A stretch of 64,000 nt of DNA from contig NZ_CP146614.1 of assembly GCF_037094685.1 (NCBI RefSeq), forward strand, positions 2,046,001 through 2,110,000, written 5' to 3'. The DNA is from Massilia sp. METH4. Lineage in GTDB: Bacteria > Pseudomonadota > Gammaproteobacteria > Burkholderiales > Burkholderiaceae_D. Both the position numbers and the translations under genes were made by a program. Below are positions 53,022-62,245 of this stretch, one piece after another. Within the stretch, counting starts at the first letter, position 1; the number at the start of each line of letters is the position of its first letter. The notes below the pieces were generated by a model. The model made no database searches. It was not told the DNA's origin and was given only the letters and a program-made list of their open reading frames with translations.

Positions 53022-53124
53022 CCGGTGACAGGCACCGGTATTTTTGGAACATGTGTTGCAAAATGACCGGTGCCTGTCACCGTTGTTCGAGAAATATTTC
53101 CAAAAGGCCGGTGCCTGTCACCGG
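53022..53124. repeat. Cluster of three dispersed palindromic repeat units
   Basis: Units are at 53022-53038 (CCGGTGACAGGCACCGG), 53067-53082 and 53108-53124 (CCGGTGCCTGTCACCGG). The last two are 41 nt apart and inverted relative to the first. A GAAATATTTCC linker lies between them. The cluster follows the moeB-like stop and precedes the type II secretion operon, so it may insulate the two transcription units. Confidence 0.75.
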
Positions 53125-53233
53125 TTTTTCCGGGCCATCCGGAAACTTCTCTTTACTTCCTTTTTCACCGTCGTGTAGCAATTCAGGCGTATACTTCAGC
53201 ACTTTCGCTTTTTTACCGTCCCGCTGAAGCTTC

Positions 53234-53677
53234 ATGAAAAAAGGTCTCCCATCCCCGCGCCGTGCGCGTGGTTTCACCCTCATCGAAATCATGGTGGTCG
53301 TTGTCATCATGGGCGTGCTGGCCGCGCTCGTGGTGCCCAAGCTGCTCGCGCGCACCGGCGAATCGAAGGTGGCCGCGGCCAAGGTCGATATCGCGACGAT
53401 CATGCAATCGTTGAAACTGTATAAGCTCGACAACACCCGTTACCCGACCACCGAGCAGGGCCTGCAGGCGCTGCTGACCAAGCCCACCACCGGGCCGGCT
53501 GCCAACGGCTGGAAGGAAGGCGGCTACCTGGAAAAGATGCCGAAGGATCCCTGGGGCTTCCAGTACCAGTACCTGTCGCCGGGCGTGAAGGGCGAAGTGG
53601 ACGTGTTCTCGCTGGGCGCCGACGGCCAGGTGGGCGGCACGGGCGAGGATGCCGACATCGGCTCCTGGGAAAACTAA
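53234..53677 (+). CDS. gspG: Type II secretion major pseudopilin GspG
   Basis: This 147-residue protein has the prepilin site 'RARGFTLIEIMVVVVIMGVLAALVVPKLL', with cleavage after G13 and Glu at mature +5. The globular part 'YKLDNTRYPTTEQGLQALLTKPTTGPAANGWKEGGYLEKMPKDPWGFQYQYLSPG' binds calcium in homologues. It is the main subunit of the pseudopilus that pushes exoproteins through the secretin. It is the first gene of the operon. Confidence 0.97.
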   Translation: MKKGLPSPRRARGFTLIEIMVVVVIMGVLAALVVPKLLARTGESKVAAAKVDIATIMQSLKLYKLDNTRYPTTEQGLQALLTKPTTGPAANGWKEGGYLEKMPKDPWGFQYQYLSPGVKGEVDVFSLGADGQVGGTGEDADIGSWEN

Positions 53678-53692
53678 GACGTCCATCGCGGC

Positions 53693-54151
53693 ATGCGCCA
53701 GCGCGGCTTCACCCTCATCGAGCTGCTTGTCGTGCTGGTCATCATCGGCCTGACGCTGGGCCTGGTGACGATGAACGCCGCGCCATCGCAGCGGCAGGCC
53801 ATGCAGCAGGAAGCGCAGCGCGTGGCCCTGCTGCTGCAGCTGGCGCGTGACGAGGCGATCGTGCGCAACCGGCCGATCGCCTTCGAGGCCAACGGCCAGG
53901 GCTACCGTTTCCTGGTGCGCGATGGCCGCGAATGGAAGACACTGCCGCAAGACGACATGCTGCGCGAACGCGAATTCAAGCGTACCCCGATGACCCTGCT
54001 GCTCGATCCCCCCACCAACCTGCCCGGCGCGCCGCTGCGCATCGTGTTCGGCCGCGAACCGGTCGACCGGCCGTTCGTGTTGACGCTGGCCCATGGCGAT
54101 ATCCGCAGCGCGGTCCGGGCCGACGGCATCGGCCACTTCACGGTCGAGTGA
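53693..54151 (+). CDS. gspH: Type II secretion minor pseudopilin GspH
   Basis: This 152-residue protein has a prepilin site 'RQRGFTLIELLVVLVIIGLTLGLVTM' (cleavage after G5, Glu at +5) and a beta-rich GspH-type C-terminus. It is a minor pseudopilin of the type II secretion pseudopilus. It follows gspG by 15 nt and precedes gspI by 1 nt. Confidence 0.92.
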   Translation: MRQRGFTLIELLVVLVIIGLTLGLVTMNAAPSQRQAMQQEAQRVALLLQLARDEAIVRNRPIAFEANGQGYRFLVRDGREWKTLPQDDMLREREFKRTPMTLLLDPPTNLPGAPLRIVFGREPVDRPFVLTLAHGDIRSAVRADGIGHFTVE

Positions 54152-54152
54152 C

Positions 54153-54524
54153 ATGAACCGCAAGGCACAAGGCTTCACGCTGCTCGAAGTGCTGGTGGCG
54201 CTGTTCATCGTGGGCACCGCGCTGGTCGCGGCGCTGCAGGCGATCGGCAGCCTCACGCGCAACAGCGAAGGCCTGCGCACGAACATGATGGCCACCTGGT
54301 CGGCCGAAAACCGCCTGGTGCAGATCCGCCTCGCCAAGACCTTCCCCTCGGTCGGCAAGACCTCGTTCGCCTGCCCGCAGGGCGACCTGCAACTGCAGTG
54401 CGAGGAGGAAGTGATCCTGTCGCCCAACCCGCTGCTGCGGCGCGTGGAGGTGTCGGTCTACGACACGGCCCATCCCGAGCGCCGCATCATCAAGCTGGTA
54501 CAGCTGGTGCTCAAGCAGATATGA
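54153..54524 (+). CDS. gspI: Type II secretion minor pseudopilin GspI
   Basis: This 123-residue protein has a prepilin site 'KAQGFTLLEVLVALFIVGTALVAALQAI' (cleavage after G7). The ATG 54153 is used because the longer frame from 54093 overlaps gspH. GspI forms the initiating complex with GspJ and GspK. Its stop overlaps the gspJ start (ATGA). Confidence 0.92.
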   Translation: MNRKAQGFTLLEVLVALFIVGTALVAALQAIGSLTRNSEGLRTNMMATWSAENRLVQIRLAKTFPSVGKTSFACPQGDLQLQCEEEVILSPNPLLRRVEVSVYDTAHPERRIIKLVQLVLKQI

Positions 54525-55135
54525 AGCAGCGCGGATTCACGCTCATCGAACTGCTTGTGGCCATCACCGTGCTGGCCATCGTGGCCGTGCTGGGCTGGCG
54601 CGGGCTGGACAGCATCCTGCGCTCGCGCACTTCGCTGACGCAGCAAATGGAACACACGCGCGGCATCCAGCTTTCGTTCGCGCAAATGCAGAACGACCTG
54701 GAGCAGCTGGCCAGCCGGGATGATCTCGCGCAGCGCAAGAACCTGCAGGCGGACAACCAGCGGCTCGTGTTCGTGCGCACGCAGTCGCCCGATCATGGTC
54801 CCACGCAGCTGGTAGTGGTCAGCTACCGCCTGCGCGACGGCGTGCTGACGCGGCGCGAATCGGCAGCCACGCGCGACCTGGCGCAGCTCGACGTGCTGTG
54901 GCAGGTTGCCACGGCCGACTCCGACCCCGGGCCAAGCGTCGCCCTGCAGGCCGGCGTGTCGAGCATGAACGTGCGCCTGTGGGTAAACGGTGCCTGGGTC
55001 GCGCCATCGAACGGCAGCAGCACCGGCAGCACGGGCAGCACGACCAACGCTGACCCGACCGGGCTGGAAATGTCGCTGCAATTGACGAACGAACCGAACC
55101 CGATGGTGAAGGTACTGCTGCTGGGGGATGCATGA
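54521..55135 (+). CDS. gspJ: Type II secretion minor pseudopilin GspJ
   Basis: This 204-residue protein has a prepilin site 'KQRGFTLIELLVAITVLAIVAVLGWRGLDSIL' (cleavage after G5). It has the GspJ beta-rich domain, with a Ser/Gly/Thr-rich stretch near the C-terminus ('SNGSSTGSTGSTTNA'). The ATG 54521 overlaps the gspI stop. It is a tip component of the pseudopilus. Confidence 0.92.
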   Translation: MKQRGFTLIELLVAITVLAIVAVLGWRGLDSILRSRTSLTQQMEHTRGIQLSFAQMQNDLEQLASRDDLAQRKNLQADNQRLVFVRTQSPDHGPTQLVVVSYRLRDGVLTRRESAATRDLAQLDVLWQVATADSDPGPSVALQAGVSSMNVRLWVNGAWVAPSNGSSTGSTGSTTNADPTGLEMSLQLTNEPNPMVKVLLLGDA

Positions 55136-56052
55136 AGCGTGGCCTGAAGCGCCAGCGCGGCGTCGCCGTCGTTACCGCGCTGCTCCTCACGACGCTGGCG
55201 GTGACGATCGTGGCGAGCCTGTTCTGGCAGCAGCAGGTGCAGGTGCGCTCGGTGGAAAACCAGCGCTTGCACCTGCAGACGCGCTGGATCCTGCGCGGCG
55301 CGCTGGACTGGGCGCGGCTGATCCTGCGGCAGGATGGCCTGGACAACCCGAGCGTCACGCGTGCCGATGGGGTATGGGCCACGCCGCTGGCGGAAACGCG
55401 CCTCGATCAATACGTGGAGCGCGAACGGGTCGAAGGCGAGGACTACGACGCGACATTGCAGGGCCAGATTGTCGATGCGCAGTCGCGTTACAATCTGTCG
55501 AATCTGGCCGACCGGGCCGGCGCGATCGACCAGAAGGAAACCAGGGCGTTCCAGCAGTTGCTGACCTTGTTGCAGCTGGACGGCAACCTGGCGCAGGCGG
55601 CGGCGCAGCAGGTGGCGAAGGCGGCGCAGGCCAAGGCGCAGCAGGGAAGCAGTGCGCCGATGCCGGTGCAGCGCCTGGAAGACTTGCTGGTGGCGGGCTT
55701 CCCGCAGGCCGCCGTCGAACGCTTGCGCGAATACGTGGTCGTGCTGCCGCGCGGCCAGGGCGTGAATCTGAATACCGCGCCGGCCGAGGTGATCGCGGCG
55801 CTCTTCGAGGGCATGCCGCTGTCCGAAGCGCAGTCGGCGGTCACCAGGCGGAAGGGAGCGCCGATCATGAATGCCGCCGACATCGCGGGCAGCCATGCCG
55901 TACTGGGGCTGGCAGCCGCGCGCAGCGACTACTTCCTGGTGCTGAGCCAGGTGCGACTGGATCGGGCCGCGCTCGAATCATGGGCGCTGATCAAGCGCGA
56001 GTCCCAGCAGGACGGATATCGGACCAGCCTCGTGTGGATCCGGGAAATCTAA
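55132..56052 (+). CDS. gspK: Type II secretion minor pseudopilin GspK
   Basis: This 306-residue protein has the prepilin-like site 'RQRGVAVVTALLLTTLAVTIVASLFW'. It lacks Glu at mature +5, as is normal for GspK. The large helical domain 'NQRLHLQTRWILRGALDWARLILRQDG' and 'NLNTAPAEVIAALF' are family features. It caps the pseudopilus tip. The ATG overlaps the gspJ stop by 4 nt. Confidence 0.93.
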   Translation: MKRGLKRQRGVAVVTALLLTTLAVTIVASLFWQQQVQVRSVENQRLHLQTRWILRGALDWARLILRQDGLDNPSVTRADGVWATPLAETRLDQYVERERVEGEDYDATLQGQIVDAQSRYNLSNLADRAGAIDQKETRAFQQLLTLLQLDGNLAQAAAQQVAKAAQAKAQQGSSAPMPVQRLEDLLVAGFPQAAVERLREYVVVLPRGQGVNLNTAPAEVIAALFEGMPLSEAQSAVTRRKGAPIMNAADIAGSHAVLGLAAARSDYFLVLSQVRLDRAALESWALIKRESQQDGYRTSLVWIREI

Positions 56053-56067
56053 GGAAAGCAAACCGTT

Positions 56068-57297
56068 TTGACGACACTCTACATAAGCTATCCGGCCCGC
56101 GCGGCGGCGGCCGATGCCGGCTCCACGTGCACGTATGCGCAGGTGGGCGATGGCGGCAACATCATGCAGCAGGGCGCCGGCGCCCTGGGCAAGCTGGGCG
56201 ACCTCGTCTCCGCGAGCCGCAAGGTGGTGCTGCTGCTGGCAGCGGCCGACGTGACCCTGCTGCGCGTGGCGGTGCCGCCGCTTTCCGGTGCCCGGCTGAA
56301 GGCAGCCGTTCCCAACCTGGTCGAGGAGCATCTGCTGGGCGATCCGGCCGATTGCGTGTTCGCGCTCGGTCCGCCGCAGGCCGGCAGCACGGAACGCACG
56401 GTGGCCGTGGTGCAGCGCGCCTGGCTCGACGTGCTGGTGAAGGCGCTGGTGCAGCAGGGCGCCCGCGCGGTGACCGCCATGCCGGCGCAACTGTGCCTGC
56501 CGCTCGCACCCGGTGGCGTGTCCGCCGCGCTCGTCAACGACGAGGGCGGCCTGGAGCTGGCCCTGCGCACAGGCCAGTACGAGGGCATGGGCCTGGCGCT
56601 GCCGGCGCAACCGGAAGCGGCGCTGCAAGCCGTGCGCGCGCTGGCCGGTGAAGCGCCCGTCACACTGTACGTGCCGGCCGCGCAGCGCGCGCAGTATGAC
56701 GCGCTGCTGCCCACCGTGGCGGGCGTCACGCTGGAAGAAGAGCATTGGGCGCACCGGGTCGCCGCTGCCAAGGCGGTGCAACTCGACCTGGCGGCCGGGC
56801 TGGCCGCCGCGAGCGGCGCGCGCGCCCAGGCGTGGAAGCGCTGGCGCTGGCCGCTGCGCCTCGCGCTGCTGGCGGTACTGGTCAATATCGTGGCCCTGAA
56901 CGTGGAATGGCTGCGCATGAAGCGCGAGGCCGATGTGCTGCGCCAGTCGATGGTGCAAATCTTCCGCGGGGCGTATCCGAACGAGAAGGTGGTGCTCGAT
57001 CCGGCGGCCCAGATGCGCGCCAATATCGCGCGCGCCAAGGCGGGCAGCGGCGCCACGGCACCGGATGAATTCACGGCGCTGGCCGCCGCGTTCGGCGAAG
57101 CGCTGGGAGCGCTGCCACGGCGCGACATCGTGGCCGGCCTCGAGTACCGCGAGCGCGCACTCGTCGTGCGCCTGAAGCCGGGCAGCGTCGACGGCACGGC
57201 GCTGCAGCAGATACAGGCGCAACTGGCGCCGCGTGGCGTGGCGGTGACGGAAACCGGGTCCGGAGTATGGCAATTGCGTGGGAGTGGCAAATCGTGA
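56068..57297 (+). CDS. gspL: Type II secretion inner-membrane protein GspL
   Basis: This 409-residue protein has a cytoplasmic actin-like N-terminal domain, a single membrane helix near 270-290 ('LRLALLAVLVNIVALNVEWL') and a periplasmic C-terminus. It links the GspE ATPase to the inner-membrane platform. It starts at a TTG (56068) with AAGGAAAG in front. Its stop overlaps the GTG of gspM. Confidence 0.9.
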   Translation: MTTLYISYPARAAAADAGSTCTYAQVGDGGNIMQQGAGALGKLGDLVSASRKVVLLLAAADVTLLRVAVPPLSGARLKAAVPNLVEEHLLGDPADCVFALGPPQAGSTERTVAVVQRAWLDVLVKALVQQGARAVTAMPAQLCLPLAPGGVSAALVNDEGGLELALRTGQYEGMGLALPAQPEAALQAVRALAGEAPVTLYVPAAQRAQYDALLPTVAGVTLEEEHWAHRVAAAKAVQLDLAAGLAAASGARAQAWKRWRWPLRLALLAVLVNIVALNVEWLRMKREADVLRQSMVQIFRGAYPNEKVVLDPAAQMRANIARAKAGSGATAPDEFTALAAAFGEALGALPRRDIVAGLEYRERALVVRLKPGSVDGTALQQIQAQLAPRGVAVTETGSGVWQLRGSGKS

Positions 57298-57824
57298 GCA
57301 AGGCAATGAGTGGACTGGCTGGCGCGCGCGCCTCGGCCGCGGCGTTCTGGGGCGCGCGCACCGAACAGGAACGCCGCTTCCTCACGGTGGGCGGCATCGT
57401 CGTCGGCCTGGCGCTGGTGTATGCGGTGCTGATCGACCCGGCATTGACGAGCCGCGAACGGCTGCGCAAGGAATTGCCCCAGCTGCGCCAGGAAGCCGCG
57501 CAAATGCAGGCCCTGGCTACGCAGGCCGCGCAACTGGGCGCGCGGCCGCCCGTGCAGGTGCAGCCGCTGTCGCGCGAAGCCTTGAACGCCGCGCTGGCCG
57601 CGCGCGGCCTGACGGCGCAGAACCTGACCGTGACGGGTGACTACGTGAAGGTCGAATTCAAGGGCGTGCAGTTCGCCGGCCTCGTCACCTGGCTCGATGC
57701 CGCGCGGCGCGAAGAACGGCTGGCGGTGCAGGAGGCGAAGATCGGTGCCGCCGAGGGCAAGGGCGAGGGCGCGGGCCTCGTCGACGCGGCCCTGACGTTG
57801 CGCCAGGAGGCGGGCAACCGATGA
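57294..57824 (+). CDS. gspM: Type II secretion inner-membrane protein GspM
   Basis: This 176-residue protein has a membrane helix ('RRFLTVGGIVVGLALVYAVLIDPAL'). A ferredoxin-like periplasmic domain follows, with 'LPQLRQEAAQMQAL' in front of it. It partners GspL. I use the GTG 57294, which overlaps the gspL stop; an upstream in-frame start and the ATG at 57306 are alternatives. It overlaps gspN by 4 nt. Confidence 0.9.
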   Translation: MSKAMSGLAGARASAAAFWGARTEQERRFLTVGGIVVGLALVYAVLIDPALTSRERLRKELPQLRQEAAQMQALATQAAQLGARPPVQVQPLSREALNAALAARGLTAQNLTVTGDYVKVEFKGVQFAGLVTWLDAARREERLAVQEAKIGAAEGKGEGAGLVDAALTLRQEAGNR

Positions 57825-58594
57825 AGCGCGCCATCCTGTGGCTGCTGGCCATCGCCGTGACGGTCATCCTCACGCTGCTCGTGTTCTTCCCCGCCACCTG
57901 GGTCGCCGCGCTGGTGGAGAAACAGACCGGCGGCCGGCTCACGCTGGGCGATGCGCAAGGCACGCTGTGGCGCGGCTCCGCCTTCGTGGGCGGCGCGGCC
58001 AGCGGCAACAGCCCCGTCACGCCGCTGTTGCCGGGGCGGTTCGCCTGGAAGCTGTCGCCGCTGTCCCTGCTGGGCAGCGTGCGCATGGAACTGGACAATC
58101 CGGAAGCGCTGACGCAGCCGGTCACCTTCACCGGCAGCTGGACGGCCTGGCAACTGAGCCCGGCGGCCCTGAAGCTGCCGGCCGATGGCCTGTCGGGCCT
58201 GGGCGCGCCCCTGAACACGCTGGCGCTGTCGGGCCGGCTGCAACTGGCGTGGACGTCGCTGGCGCTCGCGCTGGAAAACAAGAATATCCTGGTGGACGGC
58301 GTGACCACCCTGCAGATGCACGACGTGTCGTCGCGCCTGGCACCGATCAAGCCTCTGGGCAGCTACCAGCTGGCGCTGGACTGGAAGGGCCAGCAGGCCG
58401 CCGTCGCGCTCAGCTCCACGAAGGGCCCCCTGCTGCTGTCCGGCACCGGCCAGCTGCGCAACGGGCGCCTGCAATTCTCCGGCCAGGCCGCTGCGGCCCC
58501 CGGCTATGAAGACACCCTGGGCAACCTGCTCAACCTGCTGGGCCAGCGCCGCAATGTGGGCGGCAAAAACATCATCGCACTCGAGTTCAGATAA
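57821..58594 (+). CDS. gspN: Type II secretion protein GspN
   Basis: This 257-residue protein has an N-terminal membrane helix ('ILWLLAIAVTVILTLLVFFPATWVAALV') and the GspN pattern 'GGRLTLGDAQGTLWRGSAF', then 'NGRLQFSGQAAAAPGYE'. GspN is present only in some type II systems and its role is not clear. It overlaps gspM and its stop overlaps the gspD start by one base. Confidence 0.88.
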   Translation: MKRAILWLLAIAVTVILTLLVFFPATWVAALVEKQTGGRLTLGDAQGTLWRGSAFVGGAASGNSPVTPLLPGRFAWKLSPLSLLGSVRMELDNPEALTQPVTFTGSWTAWQLSPAALKLPADGLSGLGAPLNTLALSGRLQLAWTSLALALENKNILVDGVTTLQMHDVSSRLAPIKPLGSYQLALDWKGQQAAVALSSTKGPLLLSGTGQLRNGRLQFSGQAAAAPGYEDTLGNLLNLLGQRRNVGGKNIIALEFR

Positions 58595-60798
58595 TGAAAA
58601 CTGCAAGCCAATTTCAACTTCCCGCGCTGCGGCGCCTGTCCGCCGCCGCGCTGCTGTGCTGCACCCTGTCGACGTCTGTCGGACCCGCCTGGGCCGCGCC
58701 GCAGGATGAAGCCGCGCTGAACTTCGTCGGTGCCGATATCGAGTCCGTCATCAAGGCGGTCGGGCATTACACCAACATCACCTTCCTGATCGACCCGCGC
58801 GTGAAGGGCACGATCACGCTGGTGTCGGAAAAATCGATCAGCAAGTCGCAGGCGTTCGCGCTGCTCACTTCCGCGCTGCGCCTGCAGGGCTATGCGATCG
58901 TCAGCGGCGACGGCTACGCGAAGGTGGTGCCGGAAGCGGAAGCGAAGCTGCAGGCCACGCCCACCGTGGTGAAGGGCCAGGCCGCGCCGAAGGGAGACCA
59001 GATCGCCACCCAGGTGTTCCAGCTCAATCACGAGTCGGCCACCAACCTCGTCGCCGTGCTGCGCCCGCTGATCTCCACCAACAACACGATCAACGCGAAT
59101 CCCGGCAACAACACGCTGGTGATCACCGACTATGCCGACAACCTGAAGCGCCTGTCGAAGATCATCTCGGCAATGGACACGCCGGCGGCGGCCGACATGG
59201 ACGTGATCCCGGTGCGCAATGCGATCGCCAGCGACATCGCGTCGATGATCAACAAGCTGATGGAGTCCGGCACGGGTGGCGGCAGCGATGCCGGCGGGCG
59301 CGTCTCCGTGCTGGCCGACCCGCGCACCAATTCGCTGGTGCTGCGCGCGCCATCGGTGGCGCGCGCCAACCTGGCGCGCCAGCTGATCGCCAAGCTGGAC
59401 ATGCCGACTTCGCAGTCGGGCAACGTGCACGTGGTGTACCTGAAGAACGCCGATGCCACGCAGCTGGCGGAAACGCTGCGCGCCGTGATGTCGGGCGAGA
59501 CGCCGGCCGCCGGCACGTCCGGCAACGCGCTGAACAACCAGGCGACGATGCAGACGGGGGCCAACAATTCGATCGGCCAGTCCGGCACTTCGCAGAACAA
59601 TTCCGGGCCGACCAACCCGCTGCTGACGGCCAACCGCAGCGGCACGCAGCAGGGCACGACGGCCGGTTCGGCGGGCTTCATCCAGGCCGATGCCTCGACC
59701 AATACGTTGATCATCACGGCGCCGGAAACGGTCTACCGCAACCTGCGCGCCGTGATCGACCAGCTCGACGTGCGGCGCGCCCAGGTCTACATCGAAGCGC
59801 TGATCGTCGAGGTATCGGTCGACAAGGCGTCGGAATTCGGCGTGCAGTGGGTGGGCGCCTCCGGCAACAGCAACAGCGAATACCGCATCGGCGGCCTGCA
59901 GTCATTCTCCAGCGGCGGCAACAACCTCGTCAACGTGTACAACGGCGACGCGGTGCCCAGCAACGGCCTGACCATCGGTATCTTCAAGCAGCTGGCCGAT
60001 GGCAAGTTCGGCCTGGGCGCCGTGGCCCATACGCTGGAATCGACCGGCAGCGGCAACATCCTGTCGACGCCGAACATGATCACGCTGGACAACGAGGTGG
60101 CCACGATCCGCGTGGGCCAGAACGTGCCGATCCTGACCGGCCAGTACACCACCACCTCGGGTACCGCCACCAACCCGTTCCAGACCATCGACCGCAAGGA
60201 CGTCGGCCTGATCCTGAAGGTGAAGCCGCAGATCTCCGAGGGCGGCACGATCAAGCTGGCGATCTACAACGAGTCGTCGTCGGTGGACCAGTCCTCGAGT
60301 TCGTCCACGTCGGGCATCATCCTGAACACCCGCGTCATCGAGAACAATGTGATCGCCGACGATGGCCAGGTCATCGTGCTGGGCGGCCTGATCGAGGATA
60401 CCGCGTCCGACGGCGTGGAAAAGGTGCGCGGCCTGGGCGACATTCCCGTGCTGGGCAACCTGTTCAAGTACAACACGCGGGCCCGCAAGAAAACCAACCT
60501 GATGGTGTTCCTGCGCCCGGTCGTCATCCGCAACAAGGAGCAGAGCATGAGCCTGGCCGCGGACCGCTACGACTACATGCGCGCTTCCGGCGCCGAGTTC
60601 AAGCCGAGCGACACGATCCTGCTGCGCCAGCTGGGCGGGCCGCAGCTGCCGGCGCTGAACAATGGCGTACCGGTCGGTTCGCCGAACGTGGCGGCACCGG
60701 TGCCGCCGGCACCGGCCCCGACGCCGGCGCAGGCACCGGGCGCGGCACAGCCGGTGCAGGTACCGGGCGCGGCACAGCCGGTGCCGCAGCAGCAATGA
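58594..60798 (+). CDS. gspD: Type II secretion secretin GspD
   Basis: This 734-residue protein has a signal peptide ('AALLCCTLSTSVGPAWA'). N0-N3 domains follow ('DIESVIKAVGHYTNITFLIDPRVKGTITLVSEK', then further repeats), and the C-terminal secretin domain ('VGLILKVKPQISEGGTIKLAIYNESSS', 'VPILTGQYTTTS'). It forms the outer-membrane channel. A Ser/Thr/Asn/Gly-rich insert lies at about 310-355, and the C-terminal tail is Pro/Ala/Gln-rich with a 27 nt repeat. Confidence 0.95.
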   Translation: MKTASQFQLPALRRLSAAALLCCTLSTSVGPAWAAPQDEAALNFVGADIESVIKAVGHYTNITFLIDPRVKGTITLVSEKSISKSQAFALLTSALRLQGYAIVSGDGYAKVVPEAEAKLQATPTVVKGQAAPKGDQIATQVFQLNHESATNLVAVLRPLISTNNTINANPGNNTLVITDYADNLKRLSKIISAMDTPAAADMDVIPVRNAIASDIASMINKLMESGTGGGSDAGGRVSVLADPRTNSLVLRAPSVARANLARQLIAKLDMPTSQSGNVHVVYLKNADATQLAETLRAVMSGETPAAGTSGNALNNQATMQTGANNSIGQSGTSQNNSGPTNPLLTANRSGTQQGTTAGSAGFIQADASTNTLIITAPETVYRNLRAVIDQLDVRRAQVYIEALIVEVSVDKASEFGVQWVGASGNSNSEYRIGGLQSFSSGGNNLVNVYNGDAVPSNGLTIGIFKQLADGKFGLGAVAHTLESTGSGNILSTPNMITLDNEVATIRVGQNVPILTGQYTTTSGTATNPFQTIDRKDVGLILKVKPQISEGGTIKLAIYNESSSVDQSSSSSTSGIILNTRVIENNVIADDGQVIVLGGLIEDTASDGVEKVRGLGDIPVLGNLFKYNTRARKKTNLMVFLRPVVIRNKEQSMSLAADRYDYMRASGAEFKPSDTILLRQLGGPQLPALNNGVPVGSPNVAAPVPPAPAPTPAQAPGAAQPVQVPGAAQPVPQQQ
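60732..60785 (+). repeat. Two 27-nt direct repeat units at the gspD 3' end
   Basis: Two units (60732-60758 and 60759-60785), differing at two bases, code for an Ala/Pro/Gln-rich tail. The repeat is in frame and may vary in copy number. Confidence 0.8.
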
Positions 60799-60810
60799 CG
60801 GTAAGCGATC

Positions 60811-62229
60811 ATGGATAACCTTCTTCCCTACGCCTTTGCGCGCGATTTCCTCGTGTTGGCCAAAGGCGGCGAACGCGACGGCACCGTCGAGGTGCTGGTG
60901 TCGAACGCCACCGCGCCCGCGGCGCTGGCCGAGGTGTCGCGCCGTTTCGGCCGCATCCAGTTGAAACCCGTGCCGCGGGCCGAGCTCGAGGAGGCGATCG
61001 CCGCCGCCTATGCGGGCGCCGGCGGCGACGTAGCCCAGGTGGCCGATGAATTCGACAGCGACCTCGATCTCACGCGGCTCTTGCAGGACGTGCCGGCGAT
61101 CGAGGACCTGCTGGAATCGTCGGACGACGCGCCGGTGATCCGCATGATCAATGCGCTGCTCACGCAGGCATTGCGCGAGGGCGCGTCGGACATCCATGTG
61201 GAACCGTTCGAGCAGATATCCGTCGTGCGTTTTCGCATCGACGGTGCGCTGCGCGACATCGTCAAGCCGCGCAAGGCCATCCATGGCTCGCTGATTTCGC
61301 GCATCAAGATCATGGCCCAGCTGGACATCGCCGAAAAGCGCCTGCCGCAGGATGGCCGCATCACGCTGCGCGTGGGCGGCAAGCCGGTGGACGTGCGCGT
61401 TTCCACGCTGCCGACCGGCCACGGCGAACGCGCCGTGCTGCGATTGCTGGACAAGGAAGCGGGCCGCCTGGACTTGCAGCACCTGGGCATGAGCGAGCCG
61501 ATGCTGGCGCAGTTCAACGAGCTGATCGCGCAGCCGCACGGCATCGTGCTGGTCACCGGGCCCACCGGTTCCGGCAAGACCACCACGCTGTATGCGGCGC
61601 TGTCGCTGCTGAACTCGACGACCACGAACATCCTCACCGTCGAGGACCCGATCGAATACGACCTGGCCGGCGTGGGCCAGACGCAAGTCAATGCGCGCAT
61701 CGACATGACGTTCGCGAAAGCCCTGCGCGCGATCCTGCGCCAGGACCCGGACGTGATCATGATCGGCGAGATCCGCGACCTGGAAACGGCGCAGATCGCC
61801 GTGCAGGCGTCGCTGACGGGCCACCTGGTGCTGGCGACCTTGCACACCAACGATTCGGCATCGGCCGTGACGCGTTTGCTGGACATGGGCATCGAGCCGT
61901 TCCTGCTGTCGTCGTCGCTGCTGGGCGTCCTGGCGCAGCGGCTGGTGCGCAAGCTGTGTGCGGAGTGCAAATCCTTCGACGGGCAGCAGTGGCATGCCGT
62001 CGGCTGCGATGCCTGCGGCCAGACGGGCTACCATGGCCGCGTGGGCATCTACGAGCTGCTGCAGACCACGGAGCGCATCCGCGCGCAGATCCATGACCGC
62101 GCCTCCGAGGCCGAGATCAAGGACACGGCGCTGGCCGACGGCATGACGACGATGCGCGACGATGGCGAGCGCTGGCTGGCGGATGGCACCACCACGCTGG
62201 CCGAGCTGCTGCGCGTGGCGAAGGACTAG
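60811..62229 (+). CDS. gspE: Type II secretion ATPase GspE
   Basis: This 472-residue ATPase has Walker A GPTGSGKT (250-257), the Asp box '[21 protein letters not shown]', Walker B '[21 protein letters not shown]' and the His box '[15 protein letters not shown]'. The zinc-binding cysteines are C383, C386, C399 and C402. It powers pseudopilus assembly. It is a little shorter than many GspE proteins because the N-terminal domain is short. Confidence 0.96.
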   Translation: MDNLLPYAFARDFLVLAKGGERDGTVEVLVSNATAPAALAEVSRRFGRIQLKPVPRAELEEAIAAAYAGAGGDVAQVADEFDSDLDLTRLLQDVPAIEDLLESSDDAPVIRMINALLTQALREGASDIHVEPFEQISVVRFRIDGALRDIVKPRKAIHGSLISRIKIMAQLDIAEKRLPQDGRITLRVGGKPVDVRVSTLPTGHGERAVLRLLDKEAGRLDLQHLGMSEPMLAQFNELIAQPHGIVLVTGPTGSGKTTTLYAALSLLNSTTTNILTVEDPIEYDLAGVGQTQVNARIDMTFAKALRAILRQDPDVIMIGEIRDLETAQIAVQASLTGHLVLATLHTNDSASAVTRLLDMGIEPFLLSSSLLGVLAQRLVRKLCAECKSFDGQQWHAVGCDACGQTGYHGRVGIYELLQTTERIRAQIHDRASEAEIKDTALADGMTTMRDDGERWLADGTTTLAELLRVAKD

Positions 62230-62245
62230 CATGGGGAGCAACTGA

